Of a stretch of DNA of 64,000 nucleotides, positions 53,190 through 61,222 are shown in pieces. The stretch's first letter is position 1. Every line of letters starts with the position of its first letter. The stretch comes from Streptomyces armeniacus. Its GTDB lineage: Bacteria > Actinomycetota > Actinomycetes > Streptomycetales > Streptomycetaceae. The stretch covers positions 3,525,367 to 3,589,366 of the forward strand of contig NZ_CP031320.1 of the NCBI RefSeq assembly GCF_003355155.1, in the 5' to 3' direction. A program made the position numbers and the translations under genes. The notes under the pieces are model-generated. The model was not told the DNA's origin. It did no database searches and saw only the letters and a list, made by a program, of their open reading frames with translations.

Positions 53190-54014
53190 GTGAACGCATC
53201 TCCCACATCGGGCACACCCGAAGACCACGGCACCCCGTCCGCCGAGGCAGCCGCCAACCGCCTGCGGGAGCTCACGGGGGTGGACAGCCACGACGTCGCC
53301 CTCGTGATGGGCTCCGGCTGGCTTCCCGCCGCCGAGGTGCTCGGCAAGCCCGAGCACGAGTTCCCGGTCACCGAACTGCCCGGGTTCCCCCTGCCGACGG
53401 TGCAGGGCCACTCCGGGAAGGTCCGCTCGTACAAGGTGGGCGCGAAGCGCGCGCTCCTCTTCCTGGGGCGCACGCACTACTACGAGGGCCGCGGCGTCGC
53501 CGCCGTCGCACACGGCGTCCGTACGGCCGTGGCCGCCGGCTGCAAGTCCGTCGTGCTGACCAACGGCTGCGGCGGGCTCCGCGACGGGATGCGGGTCGGA
53601 CAGCCCGTCCTCATCCGCGACCACATCAACCTGACGGCCGCCTCCCCCATCGTCGGCCCGAACTTCGTGGACCTCACCGACCTCTACTCCCCGCGCCTGC
53701 GCGCCCTGTGCCAGGAGATCGAACCCTCCCTGGACGAAGGCGTGTACGTGCAGGTCACCGGGCCGCACTACGAGACCCCCGCCGAGATCAACATGGTGCG
53801 GACCATGGGCGGCGACCTGGTCGGGATGTCCACCGTCCTGGAGGCCATCGCGGCCCGCGAGGCGGGCGCCGAGGTGCTCGGCATCTCGCTCGTCACGAAC
53901 CTCGCCGCGGGCATGACCGGCGAACCCCTCAGCCACGAGGAGGTCCTGCAGGCGGGCCGCGACTCCGCCAGCCGTATGGGATCTCTGCTCGCGCAGGTGC
54001 TGGGCCGGATCTGA
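53190..54014 (+). CDS. Purine nucleoside phosphorylase
   Basis: 274-residue trimeric-type phosphorylase cleaving (deoxy)inosine/guanosine to base and (deoxy)ribose-1-phosphate. Signatures are [65 protein letters not shown] (phosphate and base pocket) and [16 protein letters not shown] 53190 is favoured because of the -10 box 7 nt upstream; GTG 53184 is in the same frame. It forms one functional set with the following phosphomutase and deoC: deoxyribose-1-P to -5-P to acetaldehyde plus glyceraldehyde-3-P. Confidence 0.93.
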   Translation: MNASPTSGTPEDHGTPSAEAAANRLRELTGVDSHDVALVMGSGWLPAAEVLGKPEHEFPVTELPGFPLPTVQGHSGKVRSYKVGAKRALLFLGRTHYYEGRGVAAVAHGVRTAVAAGCKSVVLTNGCGGLRDGMRVGQPVLIRDHINLTAASPIVGPNFVDLTDLYSPRLRALCQEIEPSLDEGVYVQVTGPHYETPAEINMVRTMGGDLVGMSTVLEAIAAREAGAEVLGISLVTNLAAGMTGEPLSHEEVLQAGRDSASRMGSLLAQVLGRI

Positions 54015-54021
54015 CCGGGAA

Positions 54022-54039
54022 CCCGTCTCCCCAGACGGG
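54022..54039 (+). terminator. Small hairpin between PNP and phosphomutase
   Basis: CCCGTCT/AGACGGG stem of 7 bp with a 4-nt loop in the 90-bp gap. Possible attenuator or processing site rather than a full terminator. Confidence 0.35.
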
Positions 54040-54104
54040 CCGTCCCAGAGGCGCGCCCCGGAACAGTTCCCCGGCCCAGACCCGTTCGAGAGGCAGGAAC
54101 CCCC

Positions 54105-55760
54105 GTGCACAACGATGTCGTCGCACAGGCCCGCGCGTGGCTCGCCGAGGATCCGGACCCGGAGACGCGGGAGGAACTGGCCAAGCTCATCGAGACGGCC
54201 GACGGTGAGGAGCTGGCGGACCGGTTCGCCGGCACGCTCCAGTTCGGCACCGCCGGGCTCCGCGGTGAGCTGGGCGCCGGGCCGATGCGGATGAACCGCG
54301 CCCTGGTGATCCGGGCGGCGGCCGGGCTGGCCGCGTACCTGCGGCGCACGCACGGGGAGGGCGAGGGCCTCGTCGTCGTCGGGTACGACGCCCGCCACAA
54401 GAGCGCCGAGTTCGCCCGCGACACCGCCGCGGTGATGACCGGCGCGGGGCTGCGCGCCGCGCTGCTGCCGGGTCCGCTGCCCACGCCCGTACTCGCCTTC
54501 GCCGTACGCCACCTCGGCGCCGTCGCCGGCGTCACCGTCACCGCGAGCCACAATCCGCCGCGCGACAACGGCTACAAGGTGTACCTCGATGAGGGCTCGC
54601 AGATCGTGCCGCCCGCCGACGCCGACATCGCCGCCGAGATCGCCGCCGTCGGCCCGCTGTCCTCGGTGCCGCGTCCCGAGGGCGGCTGGGAGACGCTGGA
54701 CGAGGGGATCGTGGACGCGTATCTGGACCGTACGCGCGCGGTGCTGACCGACGGCTCCGCGCGCGACGTCCGTACGGTGCACACGGCACTGCACGGGGTG
54801 GGGGCCCGTACGTTGCACGAGGCGTTCGTACGGGCGGGCTTCCCCGCGCCGATCGCCGTGCCCGAACAGGCCGAGCCGGACCCGGACTTCCCCACGGTCG
54901 CCTTCCCGAACCCCGAGGAACCGGGCGCCATGGACCTCGCCTACGCCACCGCCCGCGCCGCCGACCCCGCCCCCGACCTGGTCCTCGCCAACGACCCGGA
55001 CGCCGACCGGTGCGCCGTCGCCGTGCCCGACCCGGGCGCGGAGTCGGGCTGGCGGATGCTGCGCGGCGACGAGGTGGGCGCGCTGCTCGCGACGCACCTG
55101 GTGCACAAGCGGGCGCGGGGCGCGTTCGCGACGACGATCGTCTCGTCCTCCCTGCTCGCCCGCATCGCGGCGGCGGCGCGGCTCCCGTACGAGGAGACGC
55201 TGACCGGCTTCAAGTGGCTGGCCCGGGTGGACGGGCTGCGGTACGCGTACGAGGAGGCCCTCGGCTACTGCGTCGACCCCGAGGGCGTCCGCGACAAGGA
55301 CGGCATCACCGCCGCGCTGCTGACCGCCGAACTCGCCGCCGAGCTGCGCGAGTCGGGCCGTACGCTCACCGACCTGCTGGACGACCTCGCGGTGGAGTAC
55401 GGGCTGCACGCGACCGATCAGCTGTCCGTACGCGTCGAGGACCTGTCCCTGATCACCGTGGCGATGGACCGGCTGCGCAGCCGCCCGCCGTCGTCACTCG
55501 CGGGCCTGCCCGTCACCTCGGCCGAGGACCTCACCGCGGGCTCCGCCGCGCTGCCGCCGACCGACGGGCTGCGCTACGTGCTGGACGACGGCGCGGCACG
55601 CGTGGTGGTCCGGCCGAGCGGCACGGAACCGAAACTGAAGTGCTATCTGGAGGCGGTCGTCCCGGTCGAGGACGCCACGGCCCTCCCCGACGCCCGCACC
55701 CGCGCCCGCCAGACGCTCGCGGCCCTGAAGACGGACCTGAGCACGGCGGCGGGCATCTGA
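54105..55760 (+). CDS. Phospho-sugar mutase (phosphomannomutase/phosphopentomutase-like)
   Basis: 551 residues of the alpha-D-phosphohexomutase family. The active-site serine lies in VTVTASHNPPRDNGYKVY, the metal loop is NDPDADRCAVAV, the sugar-binding loop is EETLTGFKWLARV with EEALGYCV, and the C-terminal phosphate loop is VVRPSGTEPKLKCY. The position after PNP suggests it interconverts ribose- or deoxyribose-1-phosphate and -5-phosphate, as PGM2-like enzymes do; annotation as phosphomannomutase is common. GTG 54105 has AGGAA 6 nt upstream. Confidence 0.92.
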   Translation: MHNDVVAQARAWLAEDPDPETREELAKLIETADGEELADRFAGTLQFGTAGLRGELGAGPMRMNRALVIRAAAGLAAYLRRTHGEGEGLVVVGYDARHKSAEFARDTAAVMTGAGLRAALLPGPLPTPVLAFAVRHLGAVAGVTVTASHNPPRDNGYKVYLDEGSQIVPPADADIAAEIAAVGPLSSVPRPEGGWETLDEGIVDAYLDRTRAVLTDGSARDVRTVHTALHGVGARTLHEAFVRAGFPAPIAVPEQAEPDPDFPTVAFPNPEEPGAMDLAYATARAADPAPDLVLANDPDADRCAVAVPDPGAESGWRMLRGDEVGALLATHLVHKRARGAFATTIVSSSLLARIAAAARLPYEETLTGFKWLARVDGLRYAYEEALGYCVDPEGVRDKDGITAALLTAELAAELRESGRTLTDLLDDLAVEYGLHATDQLSVRVEDLSLITVAMDRLRSRPPSSLAGLPVTSAEDLTAGSAALPPTDGLRYVLDDGAARVVVRPSGTEPKLKCYLEAVVPVEDATALPDARTRARQTLAALKTDLSTAAGI

Positions 55761-55804
55761 GCGTACGGACCACCTGCACCGACGTACACGCCTGCGCTCA
55801 CACC

Positions 55805-55999
55805 ATGACCGCAACCGAGCGGCGGAATCCGCTGCGTCCGCGCTTTGTCCCCGTCATCGACCTGCAGCACAGATGGCGGCACAGGCCGCGGCTCGATGCC
55901 GCAGCTCTGCGCGCCGAGGCTGACGAGTTCTACGGCGGCGAGGACCGGGTGGACAGGGCGGAAGATCCCTTGGCACGCCGACGCGGCGATATATACTGA
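55805..55999 (+). CDS. 64-residue protein before vapB, possible second antitoxin or remnant
   Basis: ORF MTATERRNPLRPRFVPVIDL then QHRWRHRPRLDAAALRAEAD and EFYGGEDRVDRAED, ending at TGA 55997-55999. The LRAEADEFYGGEDRV stretch resembles the C-terminal, toxin-wrapping tail of some Phd/AbrB-type antitoxins. It has no clear ribosome-binding site and its stop overlaps the -10 of the vapB promoter. It may be a small antitoxin without toxin, or a decayed piece of an earlier module. Confidence 0.4.
   Translation: MTATERRNPLRPRFVPVIDLQHRWRHRPRLDAAALRAEADEFYGGEDRVDRAEDPLARRRGDIY
55970..55997 (+). promoter_or_regulatory. vapBC promoter
   Basis: TTGGCA (55970-55975), 16-nt spacer, TATACT (55992-55997). 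ATATAT words on both sides of the predicted start (55989-55994 and 56011-56016) form an imperfect dyad suited to autoregulation by the VapBC complex. Predicted leader about 23 nt with GGGGG before ATG 56027. Confidence 0.6.
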
Positions 56000-56026
56000 G
56001 CCCTAGCCGCATATATTGGGGGTCGC

Positions 56027-56236
56027 ATGTCCAAGCTGCTGGTCGAGATCGACGACGAGGCCCTGGCGGAGGCCGCCGCCATACTCGGCACCACTACGAA
56101 GAAGGACACGGTGAACTCCGCGCTGCTCGAGGTGGCCAAGCGCCACACCAGAGCGCAGGCTCTGGCCGAGCTTCGCGAGATGGGCGCACAGGGTGATTTC
56201 GACGTGCTGCTCGACAAAGAGAACTACCGCCGTTGA
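56027..56236 (+). CDS. vapB: VapB-type antitoxin
   Basis: 69 residues. The N-terminal half is a ribbon-helix-helix-like segment ([36 protein letters not shown]) that should bind the operator as a dimer. The C-terminal half ([20 protein letters not shown]) is the tail that inserts into the VapC active site. The family resembles the DUF2191/VapB-like antitoxins common in actinobacteria. Its stop overlaps the VapC start (TTGA). Unrelated to its metabolic neighbours, so it is probably acquired. Confidence 0.85.
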   Translation: MSKLLVEIDDEALAEAAAILGTTTKKDTVNSALLEVAKRHTRAQALAELREMGAQGDFDVLLDKENYRR

Positions 56237-56655
56237 GCACTGTTTCCTATCTGGTCGACACCTCGGCCGCTGTCCGGCTGCTGCTCGACAAGACGCTGGA
56301 CGACCGCTGGGGAGCGGCGCTCCGCGAAGGGCTGCTGGGGCTCTGCGACCTCACCGAGCTGGAGGTGCTGTACTCCGCGAAGTCATTCCACGACCGCGCG
56401 GAGAAACGGCAGTTGCTCGGCCGGCTCTTCGGCTGGTGCCCGACGCCCGACGGCGTCGAGAGGCGTGCCCACACCGTGCAGGAGTTGCTGACCCGGCACG
56501 GCGAGCACCGGTCGGCCGGCCCGGTCGACCTCCTTGTCGCCGCGACGGCCGAGCTGAACGGGCTAACGGTGCTGCACTACGACCGTGACTTCGCGACCAT
56601 CGCCCGCCGCACCGGGCAGCCCGCTCAGTGGCTGGCCGAGCCCGGCACGATCTGA
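56233..56655 (+). CDS. vapC: VapC-type PIN-domain ribonuclease toxin
   Basis: 140 residues. PIN-domain acidic residues are present: Asp in [11 protein letters not shown], Glu in [11 protein letters not shown], Asp in [12 protein letters not shown] and Asp in [11 protein letters not shown]. It should cleave a specific RNA (often a tRNA or rRNA loop) when VapB is degraded. Start TTG 56233 overlaps the vapB stop, ensuring coupled synthesis. The module splits the phosphomutase and PH-domain genes, which look like core genes. Confidence 0.88.
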   Translation: MSTVSYLVDTSAAVRLLLDKTLDDRWGAALREGLLGLCDLTELEVLYSAKSFHDRAEKRQLLGRLFGWCPTPDGVERRAHTVQELLTRHGEHRSAGPVDLLVAATAELNGLTVLHYDRDFATIARRTGQPAQWLAEPGTI

Positions 56656-56681
56656 CGCGCGATCGGCGCGCCGGGAGGGCG

Positions 56682-57530
56682 TCAGCGCGTGGCGAAGAGG
56701 ATCGCCAGGGCGATGGCGCCCAGCAGGGCCGGGACGAGGACCTCGTACGCCCAGCGCACCGTGACCTCGCCCGCCGGGGCGGCGTCCGGGCCGTCGACGC
56801 CGTGGCGCAGGGCGAGTTCGCGCAGTTCGTCGATGGCCTGGTCCGAGGTGGCGCGCTTCTCGGCCATGTCCGCCTCGGTGGTGACGGCCTGGCCGCCGAT
56901 GCCCAGGAAGCCGCGGGCGGGCGGCTCACCGGCCCGCACGCGGGCGTTGTGGCGCTGGACTCCCTTGCGGGCGCGCAGCGAGACGGGGATGGCCCACAGC
57001 TGGTACTTGCCGCCGCCGGCGACCACCTCGCTCGTGTAGCCCGCCTGCAGCGACTCGACCGACGGCCAGGGCACGGTGATGGTGCGCAGCGGGTTCCGTA
57101 CGCGCATCTCCTCCGCGCCCGCGAAGACCGCGGGGCGCAGGGTGTACGCGACCACAGACGGCACGAAGAACAGCAGCCCGGCGAGGGCGGTCACGGGTGT
57201 GCGGCCGGTGCCGTTCAGCACCGCGTCGGCGCCCAGCCAGACCGCGAGGGCGATGAGGACGACACCGCCGGCGATGGCGGAGGGCGACCGGTAGCAGCGG
57301 TCGGCGTACTTCGGCGGCTCCGGCGCGGCCGCGGCAGCTGCGGAAGCCGAACCGGAGGCCGAATCGGAAGCCGAATCGGAAGCCGAACCGGAAACCGGCT
57401 CGGAAGCCGATGCGGACTCCCCCTCCGGCTCAGACGACGTCTCGCGCTCGCGCTCCGACACCGCGCCGCCCTCCCGCTCGCGCTCCCGCCTGCCCTCGCG
57501 CCGCTCGGGGCCCTTGTGCTCGCTCGTCAT
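56682..57530 (-). CDS. PH-domain membrane protein
   Basis: 282 residues. The N-terminal 95 residues are charged and repetitive (a Ser/Asp/Ala run encoded by GGAAGCCGAATC-like DNA repeats). Two helices follow at about 108-128 and 136-156, then a bacterial PH domain (VRNPLRTITVPWPSVESLQA; KYQLWAIPVSLRARKGVQRH), and a final helix near the C-terminus (VLVPALLGAIALAILFA). ATG 57530 was chosen; the frame runs upstream to 57596. Function unknown; PH-domain proteins of this type sit on the cytosolic face of the membrane. Confidence 0.8.
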   Translation of the reverse strand: MTSEHKGPERREGRREREREGGAVSERERETSSEPEGESASASEPVSGSASDSASDSASGSASAAAAAAPEPPKYADRCYRSPSAIAGGVVLIALAVWLGADAVLNGTGRTPVTALAGLLFFVPSVVAYTLRPAVFAGAEEMRVRNPLRTITVPWPSVESLQAGYTSEVVAGGGKYQLWAIPVSLRARKGVQRHNARVRAGEPPARGFLGIGGQAVTTEADMAEKRATSDQAIDELRELALRHGVDGPDAAPAGEVTVRWAYEVLVPALLGAIALAILFATR

Positions 57531-57622
57531 GAGGGTGATTGTGCCCGACCGTCCGTATGCCGGACATTGCGGTCCGGCATCGATCTCGGAGCGCACGCTT
57601 CAGAGGACGCTACGCGTGTAGA

Positions 57623-57628
57623 TATGCT
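57623..57628 (+). promoter_or_regulatory. -10 box of a probably leaderless deoC transcript
   Basis: TATGCT ends 6 nt before GTG 57635, and no ribosome-binding site is present, so transcription likely starts at or next to the start codon. Confidence 0.4.
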
Positions 57629-57634
57629 CGTCTG

Positions 57635-58672
57635 GTGACCATGTCCTCTGCGCCCTCCACCCCCGCACCGGCCCCGTCCGCGGGCGCGCCCGCGACCCCC
57701 TCCGGGGCCCCGGCCGCGACCGGCTCACCGTTCGCCGACGTGACCGCGTCCGACGCCGCCCTGCGCCGCTACCTGCACGGGCTGCCCGGCGTCGACGCCG
57801 TCGGCCTCGAGGCACGCGCCGCCGCGCTCGGCACCCGTTCCATCAAGACCACGGCCAAGGCGTACGCCATCGATCTGGCCATCTCGATGATCGACCTGAC
57901 GACCCTCGAGGGCGCCGACACCCCCGGCAAGGTCCGGTCGCTCTGCGCCAAGGGCATCAGCCCCGACCCCACGGACAGAACGGCCCCCAAGGTCGCCGCG
58001 ATCTGCGTGTACCCGGACATGGTGGCCACCGCCCGCGAGGCGCTGGCCGGTTCCGGCATCCACGTCGCGTCCGTGGCGACGGCCTTCCCGGCCGGCCGTA
58101 CGGCGCTGCCGGTCAAGCTCGCGGACACCCGCGACGCGGTGGCGGCGGGCGCCGACGAGATCGACATGGTGATCGACCGCGGTGCCTTCCTCGCCGGCCG
58201 CTACATGGCGGTGTTCGAGGAGATCCGCGCCGTACGGGAGGCGTGCGTACGCCCCGACGGCAGCGCCGCCCACCTCAAGGTGATCTTCGAGAACGGCGAG
58301 CTGTCCACGTACGACAACATCCGCCGCGCCTCCTGGCTGGCGATGCTCGCCGGCGCGGACTTCATCAAGACCTCCACCGGCAAGGTCGCCGTCAACGCGA
58401 CCCCGCCGAACACGCTGCTGATGCTGGAGGCCGTACGGGACTTCCGCGCCGCCACCGGCACGCAGATCGGCGTGAAGCCGGCCGGCGGCATCCGCACGTC
58501 CAAGGACGCGATCAAGTACCTGGTGCTGGTGAACGAGACGGCGGGCGCGAACTGGCTCAGCCCGGACTGGTTCCGGTTCGGCGCCTCCAGCCTCCTCAAC
58601 GATCTGCTGATGCAACGCCAGAAGCTGAGCACCGGGCGTTACTCCGGTCCCGACTACGTGACGGTGGACTGA
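57635..58672 (+). CDS. deoC: Deoxyribose-phosphate aldolase
   Basis: 345 residues. It splits 2-deoxyribose-5-phosphate into acetaldehyde and glyceraldehyde-3-phosphate. The Schiff-base lysine is Lys245 in FIKTSTGKVAVN, the second lysine is in IGVKPAGGIRTSKDA, and the acidic partner is in GADEIDMVIDRG. Compared with short DeoC proteins it has an N-terminal 35-residue Ala/Pro/Ser tail and is of the longer actinobacterial type. GTG 57635 is chosen for the -10 box 6 nt upstream; ATG 57641 is an alternative. An aldehyde dehydrogenase follows at once, which could oxidise the acetaldehyde. Confidence 0.93.
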   Translation: MTMSSAPSTPAPAPSAGAPATPSGAPAATGSPFADVTASDAALRRYLHGLPGVDAVGLEARAAALGTRSIKTTAKAYAIDLAISMIDLTTLEGADTPGKVRSLCAKGISPDPTDRTAPKVAAICVYPDMVATAREALAGSGIHVASVATAFPAGRTALPVKLADTRDAVAAGADEIDMVIDRGAFLAGRYMAVFEEIRAVREACVRPDGSAAHLKVIFENGELSTYDNIRRASWLAMLAGADFIKTSTGKVAVNATPPNTLLMLEAVRDFRAATGTQIGVKPAGGIRTSKDAIKYLVLVNETAGANWLSPDWFRFGASSLLNDLLMQRQKLSTGRYSGPDYVTVD

Positions 58673-58677
58673 CCCAG

Positions 58678-60171
58678 ATGACACGTGAAACCCCCCAGGT
58701 GACCGGCGGCACCGGCGCCGCCGCCGGCACCGGCCCCGCCAAGGCGTTCGCCTACGCGCCCGCGCCCGAGTCCCGCGCGATCGTGGACATCGCGCCGAGC
58801 TACGGCCTGTTCGTGGACGGCGAGTTCCGCGACGCGTCCGACGGCAAGGTGTTCAAGACCGTCTCGCCCGCCTCCGAGGAGGTGCTGTCCGAGGTCGCGC
58901 AGGCCAGTGCGGAGGACGTGGACACGGCCGTACGGGCGGCCCGCGCCGCGCACGCCGAGTGGGCCGCGCTGCCGGGCGCCGAACGGGCCAAGTACCTGTT
59001 CCGCATCGCGCGCATCGTCCAGGAGCGCGCCCGCGAGCTGGCGGTGCTGGAGACCCTCGACAACGGCAAGCCGATCCGCGAGACCCGCGACGCCGATCTC
59101 CCGCTGATCGCCGCGCACTTCTTCTACTACGCGGGCTGGGCCGACAAGCTCCCGCACGCCGGCTTCGGCCCCGACCCGCGGCCGCTCGGCGTCGCCGCCC
59201 AGGTCATCCCGTGGAACTTCCCGCTGCTGATGCTGGCCTGGAAGATCGCGCCCGCGCTGGCCACCGGCAACACGGTGGTGCTCAAGCCCGCGGAGACGAC
59301 CCCGCTGTCGGCGCTGTTCTTCGCGGACATCTGCCGCCAGGCGGGCCTGCCGCGCGGCGTCGTCAACATCGTCACGGGCGCCGGGCCCACCGGCGCCGCG
59401 CTGGTCGCGCACCCCGACGTGGACAAGGTGGCGTTCACCGGGTCCACGGCGGTGGGCAAGGAGATCGCGCGTACGGTCGCGGGCACCCGTAAGCGGCTCA
59501 CGCTGGAGCTGGGCGGCAAGGGCGCGAACATCGTCTTCGACGACGCCCCGATCGACCAGGCCGTCGAGGGCATCGTCAACGGCATCTACTTCAACGGAGG
59601 CCAGGTCTGCTGCGCGGGCTCCCGGCTGCTCGTACAGGAGTCGGTGCAGGACGAGCTGCTGGACGCGCTCAAGCGGCGCCTCGCCACCCTCCGGATCGGC
59701 GACCCGCTGGACAAGAACACCGACGTCGGCGCCATCAACTCGGCCGAGCAGCTGGCCCGTATCACCGAGCTGACGCGCGCGGGCGAGGCCGAGGGCGCCG
59801 AGCGCTGGTCCCCGGCCTGCGAACTGCCCAGCACCGGCTACTGGTTCGCGCCGACGGTCTTCACGAACGTCACGCAGGCGCACCGCATCGCGCGCGAGGA
59901 GATCTTCGGCCCGGTGCTCTCCGTGCTCACCTTCCGCACCCCGGACGAGGCGGTCGCCAAGGCGAACAACACCCCGTACGGGCTGTCGGCGGGCGTGTGG
60001 ACGGAGAAGGGCTCGCGCATCCTCAAGATGGCGCAGCAGTTGCGGGCGGGCGTGATCTGGTCCAACACCTTCAACAAGTTCGATCCGACCTCGCCGTTCG
60101 GCGGCTACCAGGAGTCGGGGTTCGGCCGCGAGGGCGGCAGGCACGGCTTGGAGGCTTACCTCGATGTCTGA
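58678..60171 (+). CDS. Aldehyde dehydrogenase, full length
   Basis: 497 residues. The catalytic Glu is in LTLELGGKGANIV, the catalytic Cys in NGGQVCCAGSRLL, and the NAD fold has the segments VIPWNFPLLMLAWKIAPALA and VAFTGSTAVGKEI. All active-site residues are present. It starts 5 nt after deoC and overlaps the next gene by 8 nt, so the three form one operon; the likely substrate is acetaldehyde made by DeoC. The N-terminal 30 residues are Gly/Ala/Thr-rich, a local extension. Confidence 0.93.
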   Translation: MTRETPQVTGGTGAAAGTGPAKAFAYAPAPESRAIVDIAPSYGLFVDGEFRDASDGKVFKTVSPASEEVLSEVAQASAEDVDTAVRAARAAHAEWAALPGAERAKYLFRIARIVQERARELAVLETLDNGKPIRETRDADLPLIAAHFFYYAGWADKLPHAGFGPDPRPLGVAAQVIPWNFPLLMLAWKIAPALATGNTVVLKPAETTPLSALFFADICRQAGLPRGVVNIVTGAGPTGAALVAHPDVDKVAFTGSTAVGKEIARTVAGTRKRLTLELGGKGANIVFDDAPIDQAVEGIVNGIYFNGGQVCCAGSRLLVQESVQDELLDALKRRLATLRIGDPLDKNTDVGAINSAEQLARITELTRAGEAEGAERWSPACELPSTGYWFAPTVFTNVTQAHRIAREEIFGPVLSVLTFRTPDEAVAKANNTPYGLSAGVWTEKGSRILKMAQQLRAGVIWSNTFNKFDPTSPFGGYQESGFGREGGRHGLEAYLDV

Positions 60172-61060
60172 CACACCGAAGGCGACCGCGGGGCGCGCGG
60201 CACCGCGGCTCGGCGTCCTGAAGACGTACAAGCTCTACATCGGGGGCAAGTTCCCCCGTTCCGAGAGCGGACGGGTGTACGAGGTGACCGACTCCAAGGG
60301 CAACTGGCTGGCGCACGCGCCCCTGTCGTCCCGCAAGGACGCCCGGGACGCGGTGGCCGCGGCGCGCAAGGCGTTCGGCGGCTGGTCCGGGGCCACGGCG
60401 TACAACCGCGGGCAGATCCTCTACCGCGTCGCGGAGATGCTGGAGGGCCGCCGGGACCAGTTCACCGCCGAGGTCGTGGCCGCGGAGGGCGTGGCCAGGG
60501 GGAAGGCGGCGGCGCGGGTGGACGCGGCGATCGACCGCTGGGTCTGGTACGCGGGCTGGTCCGACAAGATCGCCCAGGTCGCGGGCGGCGCGAACCCGGT
60601 CGCGGGGCCGTACTTCAACCTGTCCTCGCCGGAGCCGACGGGCGTGGTGGCGGTCCTGGCCCCGCAGGAGTCGTCGTTCCTCGGCCTGGTGTCGGTGCTC
60701 GCGCCCGTGATCGTCACCGGCAACACCGCCGTGCTCGTACCCTCCGAGGAGCGCCCGCTGCCCGCCCTCTCCCTCTCCGAGGTGCTGGCCACCTCGGACC
60801 TGCCCGGCGGCGTCGTCAACGTGCTGTCCGGGCGTACGAGCGAGCTGGGCACGCCGCTGGCCGCGCACCAGGACGTCAACGCGATCGACCTGACCGGCGC
60901 CGGACCCGAGCTGGCCCGTGACCTGGAGATCGCGGCGGCGGACAACCTGAAGCGCGTCCTCCGCCCGGCGCCGTCCGAGGACTGGGCCGCCGACCCGGGC
61001 ACGGGCCGGCTGCTGCCGTTCCTGGAGACGAAGACGGTCTGGCACCCGGTCGGCACCTGA
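60164..61060 (+). CDS. Aldehyde-dehydrogenase-like protein lacking the catalytic part
   Basis: 298 residues with the N-terminal NAD-binding half of the ALDH fold (YIGGKFPRSESGRVYEVTDS; VVAVLAPQESSFLGLVSVLA; NVLSGRTSELGTPLAAHQDV). It diverges after the point where catalytic Glu and Cys should be: the ELGGKG and GQ-C motifs are absent. From memory this short ALDH-like protein accompanies the full-length enzyme after deoC in other actinobacteria, so it is not a chance truncation; it may be a structural or regulatory subunit. It overlaps the preceding gene by 8 nt. Confidence 0.88.
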   Translation: MSDTPKATAGRAAPRLGVLKTYKLYIGGKFPRSESGRVYEVTDSKGNWLAHAPLSSRKDARDAVAAARKAFGGWSGATAYNRGQILYRVAEMLEGRRDQFTAEVVAAEGVARGKAAARVDAAIDRWVWYAGWSDKIAQVAGGANPVAGPYFNLSSPEPTGVVAVLAPQESSFLGLVSVLAPVIVTGNTAVLVPSEERPLPALSLSEVLATSDLPGGVVNVLSGRTSELGTPLAAHQDVNAIDLTGAGPELARDLEIAAADNLKRVLRPAPSEDWAADPGTGRLLPFLETKTVWHPVGT

Positions 61061-61078
61061 CGCCCGCCCGCCCCCGCA

Positions 61079-61102
61079 TCCCGTACCCGTACCCGTACCC
61101 GT
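61079..61102. repeat. 6-bp tandem repeat before the terminator
   Basis: CCCGTA repeats four times between the ALDH-like stop and the hairpin. Confidence 0.7.
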
Positions 61103-61147
61103 ACGGAACCGCGCGCTCGCACCCCGTGTGCGAGCGCGCGGTTCCGT
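61103..61147 (+). terminator. Very strong terminator of the deoC operon
   Basis: A perfect 20-bp stem (61103-61122 with 61128-61147) and 5-nt loop CCCGT, about 45 bp after the stop of the last ALDH gene. Confidence 0.9.
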
Positions 61148-61222
61148 CACGGCGGCCTGCTGCCGTGCCGTGCACAATGGTGTAAACCGCAAGAATTCCG
61201 ACGGTACGGGGCACCGGGACGG

